From NCBI GenBank assembly GCA_022828595.1, contig JAKGHH010000001.1, positions 122,152,999 through 122,216,998 on the forward strand: a stretch of 64,000 nucleotides of DNA, written 5' to 3'. Positions 12,094 to 23,440 of the stretch are shown here, piece after piece (the first letter of the stretch is position 1; every line of letters starts with the position of its first letter). A program made the position numbers and the translations under genes. The notes under the pieces are model-generated. The model ran no database searches and was not told where the DNA came from. It was given only the letters and a program-made list of their open reading frames with translations. The DNA comes from Nelumbo lutea. Taxonomy: Eukaryota > Streptophyta > Magnoliopsida > Proteales > Nelumbonaceae.

Positions 12094-12483
12094 GGCTGTT
12101 TGGCATCATTGTCGTTTCCAACGGTGCTTCAAAAAACGGGCATTTGTTTGAAACTGTTTTTCCATAAAAAATGGTGCTCCAAGCCATGCTTCTGAAATCG
12201 GGAAGCCATGGCTTGGAGAAATGCCAAATTTGGCATTTCCTGGAGCTACAGCTCGTTGCTGCCAATAGGGCAGTGATGTGGCACTGGATAATGGATACCA
12301 GTGCTGAAAATGTTTCCTAGAGCAATGGTATCAAACAGAAAAAAGTTGTTGTTGCTCCAGAAAATGTCATACTTGGCAGCAACGGTTCCAAACAAAAATA
12401 AAGACACCATTTTTCTAAGAAAACGGTGCTTCCAACCACACATCAGCGACACCGTTGCATCTGCAGCATCGATGCCAAACATA
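12094..12483. mobile_element. hAT-type MITE, TGTTTGGCATC ends, 8-bp TSD
   Basis: GGCTGTTTGGCATC at the left and GATGCCAAACATA at the right are inverted. Flanks TATTTAGA (12,086-12,093) and TACTTAGG (12,484-12,491) agree at 6 of 8 positions. The 390-bp interior contains long inverted segments (ttccaacggtgcttc / gaaacggtgcttccaac) and no transposase. Confidence 0.6.
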
Positions 12484-12648
12484 TACTTAGGTTATTGGAA
12501 ATGTGTGGGAGAGGGAGAGAGAGAAAAATTAGGTAACTTTTTATGGGGAAGGAGAACATCTCATTGGTTGTTTCAAAAATGACAGAATTAAAAAAATAAA
12601 AATTTAAAAAATGGAGAAAATTCCTAGACTTCCTTCTTTTAATATATA

Positions 12649-12735
12649 ACTAGTTAGGATTCGTGCGATGCACGAATCTTGTTAAATGAAATTAAAACAT
12701 AAAAATCCCTACATATGGCATTTGCAATTAAGTCA
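12649..12735 (-). mobile_element. Helitron 3' terminus with a perfect hairpin
   Basis: On the minus strand GATTCGTGC-ATC-GCACGAATC forms a 9-bp perfect stem, followed by CTAACTAGT, with T as the next base. This is a textbook Helitron end. The body runs rightward on the + strand but is interrupted by the 12,744-13,167 element, so the 5' end is not defined. Confidence 0.6.
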
Positions 12736-12743
12736 ATCCCATA

Positions 12744-13167
12744 TAGGGATGGAAATTTTCCCCACCCCCGACAGGTACCGAACTTTCCTGACCCAATGGG
12801 GTTGGGGCATAGGGATTGCTTTAGTGAAATGGGCATGAGGATGAGGATTAATAGGGATCCCCGACCAAGGTCGGGGTGGGTGTGGGAAATTAGGTCCCCG
12901 CCCCGCCATGACCCTAATTACATATATTAAGTATTATTCATATTAAATATATATTATATATAAATGATTTAAAATGATATATATACATATATCAAAATAT
13001 GTCTACAATATAATTTATATTTTAAAATTTTTATTTATTTTTTTAAATATTGTTGACCAAAAAATTTAGGGATTTGAATCCCCATGAGGAACCTGTCCCC
13101 ATCAGGGATTAGGGTTGGGGATGAGGAATATCATCCCTGCCCCAAACCCACCCCGTTGCCATTCCTA
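12744..13167. mobile_element. hAT-like MITE, TAGGGATGG ends
   Basis: TAGGGATGGAAA at the left and TTGCCATTCCTA at the right are inverted. Both arms carry GC-rich blocks (ccccacccccgac, ggggtgggtgtggg). Flanks ATCCCATA and ATCCCGCC agree at 5 of 8 positions. It interrupts the Helitron tail at 12,649. Confidence 0.5.
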
Positions 13168-13778
13168 ATCCCGCCTAAATTCAACCTAAAAATTATTTTC
13201 AAGTCTTGTCTAGCCAACCTTGAACATCTAGTTAGAGTGGTTAATTTTCTATATACATATCCTTTTTCACAATTAATTAATGCTACTTCAATACTCTCAT
13301 TTGATGAGAGTGGATAATTTCCTATGTGCACATCCAATTAATTCGATTGGAAATAGGTAGATCCAAATTTGATTAATTTATATTCAAATTCAAATCAGAT
13401 CTTATCCATTAAATTTATGTTGGATTTGGACCAAATTTGGATTACAATTGGATATTGAAAAGGAATAAATAAATTAAACTTAAACTGATCAAAATAGTAT
13501 ACAATATTAACAAAATGAACTATTCCATGGAAAAAGAACTAAAAATGACTTTGATATTATATTTTATGAACAAAATTAATTGAAAAAAATGCTTATATAA
13601 AACTTGAACCTATGAAAATTTAGTAAAAAAATAACTTACTAATAGATATAATATAAATTTTAAATATATGTGAGCACATACATATATTTAAATCAAATAA
13701 ATTGAAATATATAGGGTTGAATACGGTTGAATCCATATTTAATCCAATTATAAACAAATTGAATTCTGACCACCCTTA
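13168..13778. other. AT-rich intergenic DNA
   Basis: No gene or clear element is seen. The text around 13,330-13,760 (aattggat, aaatttggat) has a repeat-like flavour but no partner in the window. Confidence 0.45.
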
Positions 13779-13888
13779 GGCTATGTTTGGTTAGAAGGAA
13801 AAAGTAGGAAAAGGAAGGAAAAGGTAAAAGAAACCTTTACAATTCTTGTATAGATTTCCTTACCTTTTCCATCAAACCAAACATAACC
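13779..13888. mobile_element. PIF/Harbinger (Tourist-like) MITE, TTA TSD
   Basis: GGCTATGTTTGGTT and AACCAAACATAACC are inverted repeats bounding 110 bp, with TTA directly on both sides (13,776-13,778 and 13,889-13,891). A 3-bp TTA duplication is characteristic of PIF/Harbinger. Confidence 0.7.
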
Positions 13889-13891
13889 TTA

Positions 13892-14806
13892 ACAGCCCCA
13901 CCTTCCACAGTTATTTGTTTTTTCTTCAAGCGATTAGGGGGTGATCCATCCCCCATCCCCACAGCCAAAGACCCTACCAACTGAGCCACTATCAGTTCGC
14001 TTCAACAGGTTTTAGTTGTGCACTTGTGCTTATTTCTTCCTTTTCTTCATTTTGAAAAGAGATGTATTTGATATTTGGTTTTGACAATAAGATCAGAAGA
14101 GCCAATGCTTGTGCATAGAAACCTTGATTTATCTAAATTGATGATATAAATATATAACCAACATAGCAAGGAGATGCCAACACAAGGGTAAAAAGAGAAA
14201 ATAGGTCAAGATTTTTATGCATAAAGTAGTCATAGATATATATACATTGAAATACAAACAATTAAAGCAAGGAGGTAATAATATCCCAAAAGTGGAAGTA
14301 AAGCAAGTGCATAAGATAGCCTAAGACTCACGGTGAAAGACGATGTTATATTGAAAATTTATAGTTGTACTTAAAGACGATGTTATAATAAACTATTCTA
14401 TTAATTAAATGTTATTTTAGCAACTTTTTTCTACTAATTATTAGTAAATTAACATGAATTTTCTACTAATAATTTACCATTAATTAACTATTAATTATAT
14501 CAAATTTAATATTCATTAACAACTATTAATTAAATTTAATAATTTATCATTATTAATTTTTTGTTAATAGTAATAAATTATTTGTTACTAATTATTGTCA
14601 ATAGTTACCATTATGTAAACTTATGCTAATAGTAAATTAAGTTAATCAAATAGGTGATTAAGTGGTAATTGATTCAGTTAGGGTGGTTCCATATTAGGGG
14701 TGATTGTTTCTGGCCTAATCCGGCCAACAAATATTTAGGCTTGGACTTAAAGTGACTTAAATCTGTTTTTTGGTCTTTCCCTCATAAGGAAGAAAATCGC
14801 CTTTCA
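13892..14806. other. AT-rich intergenic DNA left of the Pack-MULE
   Basis: No gene is seen. A tRNA A-box-like string on the minus strand near 13,974-13,996 matches one near 5261 and may be a SINE head. The text from 14,400 to 14,640 is dominated by attaattaa-type simple sequence. Confidence 0.45.
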
Positions 14807-15040
14807 ATTTTTTAAGGGTATAGACCCCCCTTGTACTCTGGGGTCAATGACAAAGTCCCCCTGTACTATTTTTGTGACAAAGACCCCCTCAACTTTAGCT
14901 GTTAGACAAAGACCCCCTTTCGTTAATGTCCTGTTAGTTAACTTCAAAAAAGAAGGAGACCCCTTTTATGACGAAGTTAGGTGAAATGGCTACAATACTG
15001 ATCAACCAGACCATTCAAGGGAGAACATTAACAGGATAAA

Positions 15041-15121
15041 GGAGACCCCTTTTATGACGAAGATGGGGAAAAGGATGAATTAGAGGACTTAACCAGAGAC
15101 AACATCAAGGCCATAATCATG
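15041..15121 (+). pseudogene. Captured exon fragment, possibly cytochrome P450
   Basis: One frame reads GDPFYDED...LTRDNIKAIIM and ends at a GTATGT donor-like site (15,122). LTRDNIKAIIM resembles the lead-in to the oxygen-binding I-helix of plant A-type P450s, where DM.AGTDT would follow; that continuation is absent. With so little sequence the assignment is tentative. Confidence 0.35.
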
Positions 15122-15687
15122 GTATGTGAAGTGAAACCCAAAAAGAAGGAAAACAATTACTGATCAACCAGACCATATTTATATATTTTACCATTTCTTC
15201 TCCTCACATCAATCGAGACTCTACATTCTTCGAACTCACTAGTCATTCACAGGGACATTAAGTCATTAGATGTGCTCGGCGATGGAAGTTGGAATGCCAG
15301 GCTAGGGGATTTCGGGTTGGCCTTGAGGGGACATGTTGAAGACATAAAGATTAGATGTACACCTCCCGTCCACACTTTGGGCTACCTCAACCCCAGCAAG
15401 GCCATAATCATGGTATGTGAAGTGAAACTCAAAAAGAAGGAAAACAATTACTGATCAACCAGACCATATTTATATATTTTACCATTTCTTCTCCTCACAT
15501 CAATCGAGACTCTGCATTCTTCGAACTCACTAGTCATTCATAGGGGCATTAAGTCATTAGATGTGCTCGACGATGGAAGCTGGAATGCCAGGCTAGGGGA
15601 TTTCGGGTTGGCCTTGAGGGGACATGTTGAGGACATAAAGATTAGATGTACACCTCCCGTCCACACTTTGGGCTACCTCAACCCCAG
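15106..15687 (+). repeat. Tandem duplication, 291-bp unit, two nearly identical copies
   Basis: 15,106-15,396 is repeated at 15,397-15,687 with only a handful of substitutions. Each unit carries the end of the P450-like exon, an intron-like stretch and the kinase fragment. The near identity points to recent duplication inside the Pack-MULE. Confidence 0.9.
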
Positions 15688-15743
15688 CTACGTTTTGTCG
15701 GAGAATCTCAATACCAAGAGCGAATGTTCCAAACTAACCTACT
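15242..15743 (+). pseudogene. Two copies of a captured receptor-like cytoplasmic kinase fragment
   Basis: Each copy spans the kinase catalytic loop to the activation segment: VIHRDIKS, then GSWNARLGDFGLALRGHVED, then CTPP..TLGYL(N/D)P-type text. This wording (NARL.DFGLALRGHVEDV, TPPAGTLGYLDP) is typical of the plant RLCK group that includes At3g51990-like kinases. Copy 1 (15,242-15,397) keeps HRD. Copy 2 (15,533-15,743) has HRG, losing the catalytic Asp, and runs on through SYVLSENLNTKSE. Neither has the N-lobe or the C-terminal half, so no active kinase can be made. It is cargo of the Pack-MULE. Confidence 0.75.
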
Positions 15744-16202
15744 ACACTGGCAGTGGCTATCTTGCTAGTGCCGGAAAGGAATTTGTAGACGGTGTAAAAG
15801 GCTTCAAAAGAAGGTGACACGTTGAAACTTCGCATCAATCGGGTTTTCAATGAGTCAGGTCACTCTAGCAAGAAATTCGATAATCGTGTTGGCATGATTG
15901 GGTTGTTATACACTAGGTTGGAGAGCAAAATAGTTGTTGTTAGAGATACCGATGACGTTATTAATAGTGTCTTGGCTAGGCTTAGGATGGGAGCGTTGCT
16001 CAAGACTGCATCTGGTCCGAGGTCAGCGGTGGTTGCCGGAGCTATTGGGGGTAGTGGTAGTTGCATGCAACCTAAATCATCTGGTCCAGTTGATACAAGG
16101 AAAATGGGATCTTCTAGTTATCAGGTTGCGCTGGTCCAAAGGAAACCAGGTTGCAAAGGCATTGGAACTCACCCTTGTAAATCTTCTTATACATGGCCAT
16201 GA
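15744..16202 (+). pseudogene. Captured coding-like segment, family not recognised
   Basis: After the kinase fragment one frame reads TYYTGSGYLASAGKEFVDGV. It then shifts to a 126-codon open frame (15,822-16,202) containing KIVVVRDTDDVINSVLARLR and MGALLKTASGPRSAVVAGAI. The composition looks like real protein, but I cannot name the family. It stops just before the CACTA insertion at 16,211. Its source is likely a host gene, since it sits in the cargo zone of the Pack-MULE. Confidence 0.4.
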
Positions 16203-16211
16203 TGTTTTGGT

Positions 16212-16400
16212 ACAAGAAAAACCATTTTTAACCATGGTTTTTCCAGCAATGGACCAAAAACCATGGTTAAAATACTATATATAGCAACATAATATACCAT
16301 TTGTGGCAATGTTCCCGTTTTCTATTTGTAGCTTGGCCACGGTTTCCTGGCCGTGGCTTAAATATAATTTATTCAGACAGTTTTTAATTTAACCGTTGCA
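16212..16400 (+). repeat. CACTA left subterminal repeat region
   Basis: Repeated short words accatgg, ttggccacgg and ggcaatg are arranged in both orientations, mirroring the right end. Confidence 0.6.
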
Positions 16401-16526
16401 ACACATCCTCATTTCTTATTAAGAAAATACTAAACTATGGCAATTTAATTTGCACGGGTTCTAAAATCTAAAAATTTTGGCTTGCACGCATTCTTACTCC
16501 CGCATCTCTCTCAGCTATCATCTTCA

Positions 16527-16566
<40 letters not shown>
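16527..16566 (+). repeat. (CT)n microsatellite
   Basis: Nearly perfect CT repeat broken by one TT. Confidence 0.95.
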
Positions 16567-16699
16567 TACACATCCGAACTTTCTCCAACTATCTATCAGT
16601 CGAACTTGTTTTCACCCTCTTTGAAAAAATTGGGATTCATCACAACAACGTCCATTATGGAGCAATTAATCTTTACCTTGTGAGCGAGCAATTCCCAAT

Positions 16700-16827
16700 A
16701 GGGTCCTTTTGAGAGATTGGCACCTCTTGGCTTCCATTTCTTTAACCCTTTTGCCGATGAAAGGTACGCTAAAGTTCTATCAACCAAGGCCTATTCTCTC
16801 AATGTCCGCATCGAGACCAAGTCCAAG
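16700..16827 (+). other. Exon-like segment in the CACTA element
   Basis: An open frame reads PLGFHFFNPFADERYAKVL then NVRIETKSK, and ends at a GTAACA donor-like site at 16,828. It looks like captured coding sequence but I do not recognise the family. Confidence 0.25.
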
Positions 16828-16835
16828 GTAACAAC

Positions 16836-19800
16836 TCATCAACTTCCTCATTCTTTCTCCTTACCCATTAATTTGTATCTTAATGATGGGCTTATACGAT
16901 TTATTATTTGGGATTTGTCTTTTCTGATCAATACACCCTAATAAAATCTACTTTGTCTTCTATCTTGCAAGAAAATGTCAACCGAGTTTACTTTTTTTGC
17001 CTCCTTCGATTCTAAGTTTTGGTAGGTAGCCACTTGTCTAGATTATTATTATTTCAATGGAAAATCGTATAATCAACTAATTTGGGTGTTTGCATTCATA
17101 TGATGAATAGATTACTATTTCAGTGGTGAATCCCAGAATCTATATTTTCTTTGTGTGCTTTGCATTCAATTTTAGTAGGTAATCACTTGTCTAGGTTAAT
17201 TGATTTTATATAAAATAAAATTTTATTTCTTAGCAATTTAAAAATCAAATAAAAAATTTTAGAATGTTGGATTAGTGGGAACCGCTTTGTCCAATAGATG
17301 ACATCTGTGTCTATCACCACCTATGTTTCTAAGCTGCTCATGGCCAAACAAATGGAAAGTCCATTACAATCAATGCCTTTTGGCATCAACAAAATTTCCA
17401 TTGGTTTAAAATTGTGGAGGATTTTCATGGCCAAACAATCTTTCTCATCATCAGTAAGAATCAAACAAGCAACAATATTGCAAACACCCAATTTGAGTAA
17501 AATAAGATATCTTTGATGGGTGATTGGGTGGAGCCTAGGGAACCTAAGACTATCTAGAATTAGGAGTATTTAGAAATTAGGAAGGACATATATGACTCTT
17601 TTGGAGAAGAATAATGAGCAATGTTACATGATCTAAGGCTGGCTAAATCTCTCAACTATAAATGTTTGCAGATTGAATGACATTCAGAGGTAATAATTGC
17701 TTTGGTAAAGAACAAAGCAGGTTTGTGGAAGATAACAGGCACCTCCAATTGGTGCCAAACCGTCATCGTTGGAGAAGAAATATTCATATGGTGCCAAGCC
17801 TCTATTATCTATCTTATCATCTAAGAAAAACCATAGAGGCATAGCAACACCATTGTTGCATAAAAGAATCAGGTTAGATGACAGCCACTAAACACTTGTT
17901 ATCACCTTACAAATTTTGATTATTTAGGGTTTTCTTTTTTAGTTTCATATGCCAATCTATGACAAAACTATGCCAATGACTCAATGTATTGTAGGTCAGG
18001 CATCAATTCTAACATTTTTTAGACAAAGGTATGTCGAGTCACTGAGTCATCATGTTCTTTTGTGTTGCTTGTTATTATCTAAAATCTATTAATTAAAATA
18101 TTGTGCTTAAATAGGCTAGACCAGGTTGAATATCTACTTATCTATCCAAAGTAATCGGAACTAATGTGAGGAAATCGGTTCCCCTTTAGTTTAGTTGATC
18201 TATTTGTTTCTTTTTCACATGTCTAATTGTTTTCATACTTAGTTTAATTATTTTGGGAATGACAACATTTTTGGAATCTTATTACTATGGTCCCCTACCA
18301 AGCTTTAGATCCCCTACAGTGTACTAGTGATGGGGACACATAGTCCACCATGTCTAGAAAATGGGAGCTTATGAAAAAACAAAGGAGAAAAAAATGCAAG
18401 GGGTCTCAAATGACTAGGTTGTATGTTCTAATGTAGTGGTAGATAGTTCTATTGTTTCCATTTATTTTAACCTTTTGACTCTGTTGCTATTGTGTTGCAA
18501 GTCCAGAGGCATCACTCCCATTTTTATGACAGTTAAAGTTAGGTACACATTCTTTCCTATGATCTTTTATATTTTCTTTTGTTGTTAGGTACATACTTAG
18601 GTATCAAATTACTCTTGTGAATCGGTTTTAATACATCAAGTTACATTGAGATCACATTAACAGTTACAATTAGTGGCTATACACTATTATTAATCTTGGT
18701 GGTTAAACTAGTGAAATGGTAAACTAGATAGCTGACCAGGTCTTGGGTTTTGTTATTGCTAGACTACCTAGGCCTTGATTGCCAAACCTATTAGTTGATT
18801 AGCTTTAAATGGTCTTGCTAATTCTTACTACTTAGAACACATCATAAACATTATGTTAGTCCTTAGTTCTTTACACTATAGAATTTGTTTTGCAGGTTTG
18901 ACACACACTAACTAGCCTAAATTGCTCGACCATACTATAAGGCCTATGAACTGGTATGTTTTGTACTAGTTTGTAAGCCAGTTCATGTTAACTAGGTTCT
19001 AAAGCTTAGGTAGGAAATCTCTTATTTGGTTGCTCAACATAATTATGCCTAATAAATAGGATAAAAAGCTTGGTAAATTTGAGATTTTTTTAAGAAAAGG
19101 GAAAGAAGAATTCTTATGTTTTCTTGTCGAATAAAAGGCAAACTTCATATGAACTATGAACATTGAACTCTATAATAGTGAAGAGAACAACCAATAAAAA
19201 AAAATGAACAGAACACTTTGGTCAATTGTCCCTATAACTAATCCCCTTGTACACTTAAGTCCTTAAAATTCTACAAATCTGGTTCTTATATGTAACATGT
19301 AATCTAGTTCATGGTACAATTTTGTTTTCATAATCATACATTCTAGAAGTTTGGTACAGATAGTAGCACCATTTAATTAGTTGCATGGAAATATATGGAG
19401 ATTTTTTTTTATCAATATAGAGATATGGAGAAGTTCAACATCAAAAGCCAATCTATTCAAAAAGAACTATCATGGTAAACCCAAGGATTGTAATTTTATC
19501 ACATTGAGGGGGGAGGGGGGAGGGGGTGTACTGGCCAATACGTGTCATATTAGGGCCCCTTTGATATGCCCCTACACTTAGTGTTTCTGGGTCCAACCTA
19601 TTTCGTGGGGTAGACCAACCTTAAACCAATCCCCTAAACCAATTTCAAAGAAAAAGAACTAAAAAAAAATAGAGAGCTCTAGTGCAGGCCGATACATCCC
19701 ATCTGGCATATCAGACTGTATCGATATTTTAAACCTTGGGTAAACCTTGTTTGGCCTTGTTTAAAAGAAAAGTCTCTTATCTAACTATACTATAGTCACC

Positions 19801-20529
19801 TTTAACAAACAAAAATGGAAGACAAGAATATAGTCTTTTAAATAAGAATGATTAAGATATTGTTTTTTCCTTGAGAAATGCAATTAGATATGCTCATTTT
19901 TATGGCTCTTCTATTATTAGTAATGTTACTGTTTATTGGAATTTCATGAAATTTGCAAGTGGTAGATTTTTATAACTTGCAAAGCTTTATGGAAACTCTT
20001 CACATGCCAAATGTGTATGCACATGATATAGGAAAAGATCTTTCATATGGTAATAAAGTAAAATATTGTGATTCCAAGACAATAAAAGTAGCTCACATCC
20101 TAGATGAAGGTAGTATAAGATGGGGAACCATGTGGCTAAGAAATAGAAATCATTAAACAAGGATATGAATATAATTATAAAGTTTTCTAGTATAATCAAT
20201 TTCAAAACCCTAGTGCTATGCTTCTTTACCCAACTCCCAACTATAAGGAGTTAGCTATGAATATAATTTCACTATTTATTCTGCTCAGTGTGTTATCAAT
20301 TGTTAACTTATGAGTGTTTAAATCAGTTCTTAGGTTCTTATTACTTTAATTAATTAATGTACTTTTTGGTCTGTCCCTAATCCCTCTATTCTTTTCAGCT
20401 TGAAAAAATCACTTCTAATAGTTGTTGGAGCTAGTCATTTTTATTTATTTATTTATTTGGTAGAGAGAGCCGGTCTTCTATGCATGTGATAAAACCATCT
20501 TAGTCCAATTTTCTCATTTTATCATCTAT
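16836..20529. other. CACTA interior with no recognisable gene
   Basis: About 3.7 kb of moderately AT-rich DNA with short domain-free frames. It includes a G-run cluster at 19,508-19,526. A 67-codon frame at 19,953-20,156 matches nothing I know. Confidence 0.5.
19508..19526 (+). other. G-run cluster (6-6-5 G), quadruplex-capable
   Basis: Three G-runs of six, six and five are separated by single A residues, enough for four G-tracts of three or more. It sits in an otherwise AT-rich element. Confidence 0.6.
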
Positions 20530-20715
20530 TTGAGTTATTCTTAGATCCCTTCTAATGACTTCATCTCCAATCCTATCTTTCTAGTTTTCTACTCATTGTC
20601 TCATCCATCTTGGTGCATGTATTTCTACTACACTTGTTTTTCTTTTTTTGAATATGTTGTTTCGTGACTGTCCAATACTTTGCTCCATAAGTATTGTTGG
20701 ATTTGCAACTGTTTT
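20530..20715 (-). pseudogene. LINE reverse-transcriptase C-terminal fragment
   Basis: The minus strand reads NTYGAKYWTVTKQHIQK, matching the YGAE.W..K..H..KM region near the C-terminus of common plant LINE ORF2 proteins. The continuation is broken by frameshifts and stops. It is probably an old insertion in the CACTA interior. Confidence 0.5.
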
Positions 20716-21481
20716 ACAATAATTATAACAATTTGATTTTTTTGAATTGATTTATTGCATTAATTTACTTTCTATAGTTATTTATCTAAAAATAATAATC
20801 TAAGATGGTAGATGGATGGAACATCTAGTTGTCTTGCTTTCCTTAATATTATTTACTTATGTTGATTGATGTCAATTTGTAGGACTTACAATCACAAGGT
20901 GTTCTACATGGATTCATTGAATTTCGATACCTTTGGGAAAGGATATAAGTGACAACTTTTTTGTTTAGTCTATTCATTTTTGGCTATCTTTTCTAATACT
21001 AGAATCATGTAAAATTAGCCTTATACAAATAAGATAAGTCCTTAACAACTTGGACTAAGACATAGTCTTGTTGGTTTAATTAGGGCACATGACCTCTTCA
21101 TGAATTCTAAAATTTACTAACAAAACTAGAACCTCCCTCCCTCCCTCACCTAACTGCTCATAAGAGAAAAGTAGGCCTATAAAGTACAAAGTAGGAGGAT
21201 AGCTTAGTTAGTCCTCAGGGTGTGGGTAATTCCCTTTTCTTGCTTGACCTGGAGAAAGAGAATAGGAGTGTCTCTAAGCAGCTATTGAATCAGGTTAGAA
21301 ATACAACATGATCAGTAATGGAGGGTGGGGGGAGAAATAGAAACTTAACAGGTCTAGAGGAGTGGTGGGCTGCCCAAAGGATTTGCATCAACTTCTCTAT
21401 AGATTACTTAATTGGAGGGTAGAGTACAGTAGTAGCTTCTTCCTGTCCTTCTTTAGCTATCCAAGAGGACTGGTCGCCCCG

Positions 21482-21876
21482 TTATCTATGGTTGTTAAGC
21501 TAAACTTTGATGGTAGTTCTATAGGTAATCCAAGCCCTTCTAAAATTGGGGGTGTCTTTAGAGATGGAGAGGAAAAGTCCAAGCCCTTTATTCTGGCCTG
21601 ATAGGATTGAGGGATTCTTCTACAATAGAAGTTCTAGCTCCTATAAGGGCTCAAGCTAGCTAAACAATTGTGTTTTCAGCAATTGGAAGTGGAGGGAGAT
21701 CCGAAACGGGTAATAGGTTGGATGCAAACAACAACTTAGGTGCCTGGTCCCTTAGACAACATGTAAGGGAGATTGAATTCAGGTTTAAATGGACTAGAAG
21801 ATTAGCCAATGCAATGGCCGATACTTTAGCAAAGCAAGAAGTTAGTAGGCAAGACCTTTTATGGGCTTGTTTGTAA
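21482..21876 (+). pseudogene. RNase H-like (RVT_3) fragment, disrupted
   Basis: The segment starts with VKLNFDGSSIGNPSPSKIGG, the first strand and catalytic Asp of an RNase H fold as found in plant LINE C-termini. After stops and frame changes it ends with REIEFRFKWTRRLANAMADT then LAKQ, the typical final helix. The middle, which should hold the other catalytic acids, is scrambled. It is a dead LINE-derived or captured RNase H. Confidence 0.65.
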
Positions 21877-22499
21877 TTAGATGAGGGATGACTTGCTTTT
21901 GAACTTGATGGTTCATACTAAGTTTCCTAAAAAATTAATGAAAGTTACTTTTTCCAACCAAAGAAAATGATTAAGTATTTGTCTTAATGGAAATGGGAAA
22001 CTTTTGGTTTGCATCAGATTTCCATTCAAGCAAGTATGATTACCTCTAATTTCCGATCACCCATTGTATAGCTTTTGATTCGAAACCTTCATTAACACTA
22101 ATCAATAATATTGATTTTCCTTAATAAAATCCAACAAACTTTGATTATAGCACAATCCCTTTCCTAAGTTCAGCATTGACCCAAGCAACAACCTTAGGAA
22201 CTCCATAAGCTTCAGTCCAGTTTATCTATGTAGTGTACTAAGGAATCTAAATACCACCTAACCAACATGTACTTAATTGCACAAAGAATTGTCTATGTTT
22301 TGTTTATTCTAAAATTTTAATACCCATATGGACAAATATCATATGGTCCATTACATTAGAACAATTTCACTTCAGTTGTTTTGGATTTTGTTCAAAAGCT
22401 TTGACTTTGATAGCAAAGAAGCAGAGAAATATTTTTTTTAGATCGAATGATTTCCACTATTATGGGTTAAAGTAGTAAGAAATGATTTAGGGGTTCAAT

Positions 22500-22605
22500 A
22501 AAATATGCAATGGATATGATACTAAACAAAACATGATGGCAAAATAGGATTCATGTAACTGACCCCGTATAATTGGGATGAGGCTTAGAGGGTGATTATG
22601 ATGAT
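22500..22605 (+). mobile_element. RTE-type LINE 3' tail
   Basis: The text 'aggattcatgtaactgaccc...attgggatgaggctta' followed by a (GAT)-rich tail is the usual 3' end of plant RTE-like LINEs. It is 5'-truncated. A relative lies at 50,655-50,820. Confidence 0.5.
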
Positions 22606-23204
22606 GAAATATTGACCAAAAAAAAACACTATTAACTCTAATAGAATGTAAGAAGAAAGGTTTTGATTCTTGCATGGGGCTTTACTTAGTTCCCACAACC
22701 CGTAATTCTTTCAAAACATGAGACAAAATCATGACTCATTAGCAATGTGGACAAGTGGAAGAACTGGAGCTGAGCATATCATCTCAAAATAATAGAGATC
22801 TCATTTGTTAAGATACATGTTATGTACTATGATAATATTCTCTTATTCCTTTAAAGCTGAGACATTTTATTAAGGCAAAAAGAACAAATAGGTAGGAACC
22901 AGGGGCCTACATCCCCTAACATTTTAGGTTAGGTCACAAGGAAACTGTGAAGGCAATAATAGGGAGTTCACTTATAGCTGTTTTCTAAAAATAGCTTAGG
23001 CTGTTTTGGGAGTCTCTGCACATGTCACCTTAGCTAATTCAGGTCCTAATTTATCTTTTCAACTAAGAAAAATATTTGAATATAAATACCTTTTTACCCT
23101 CACTCATTATGAGATGTCAATCACAACAGTTTCTTAAAATAACCAATGTTGTTTTATATAAATAGTCAAAATTTTTCCAATAGCAACGTTCCCTAGAGGC
23201 TAGA

Positions 23205-23440
23205 TTTAGGGCTATATCTAAAGCTGGTAAAAGAAAAGCCAGTAGCCAGGCCTTCAATCTCATGTAATGTTGACAATGCATCCAAAGGAGAGAGTAGTAG
23301 CCTTTTTATATATAAAAACCAAAACATATAAGTTGAAGAAAAAACATTCTGTTAACTTTTCCCTAGAGCTAGTGAGCTAGGGCTATACCTAAAGCTGATA
23401 AAAGAAAGCTAGCAATTAGGCTTTCAATCTCATGTAAACT
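23205..23440 (+). repeat. Two direct copies of a 75-bp block in the CACTA interior
   Basis: Blocks near 23,205-23,280 and 23,365-23,440 share 'agggctata.ctaaagctg', 'taaaagaaa' and 'ctttcaatctcatgtaa'. No function is apparent. Confidence 0.6.
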
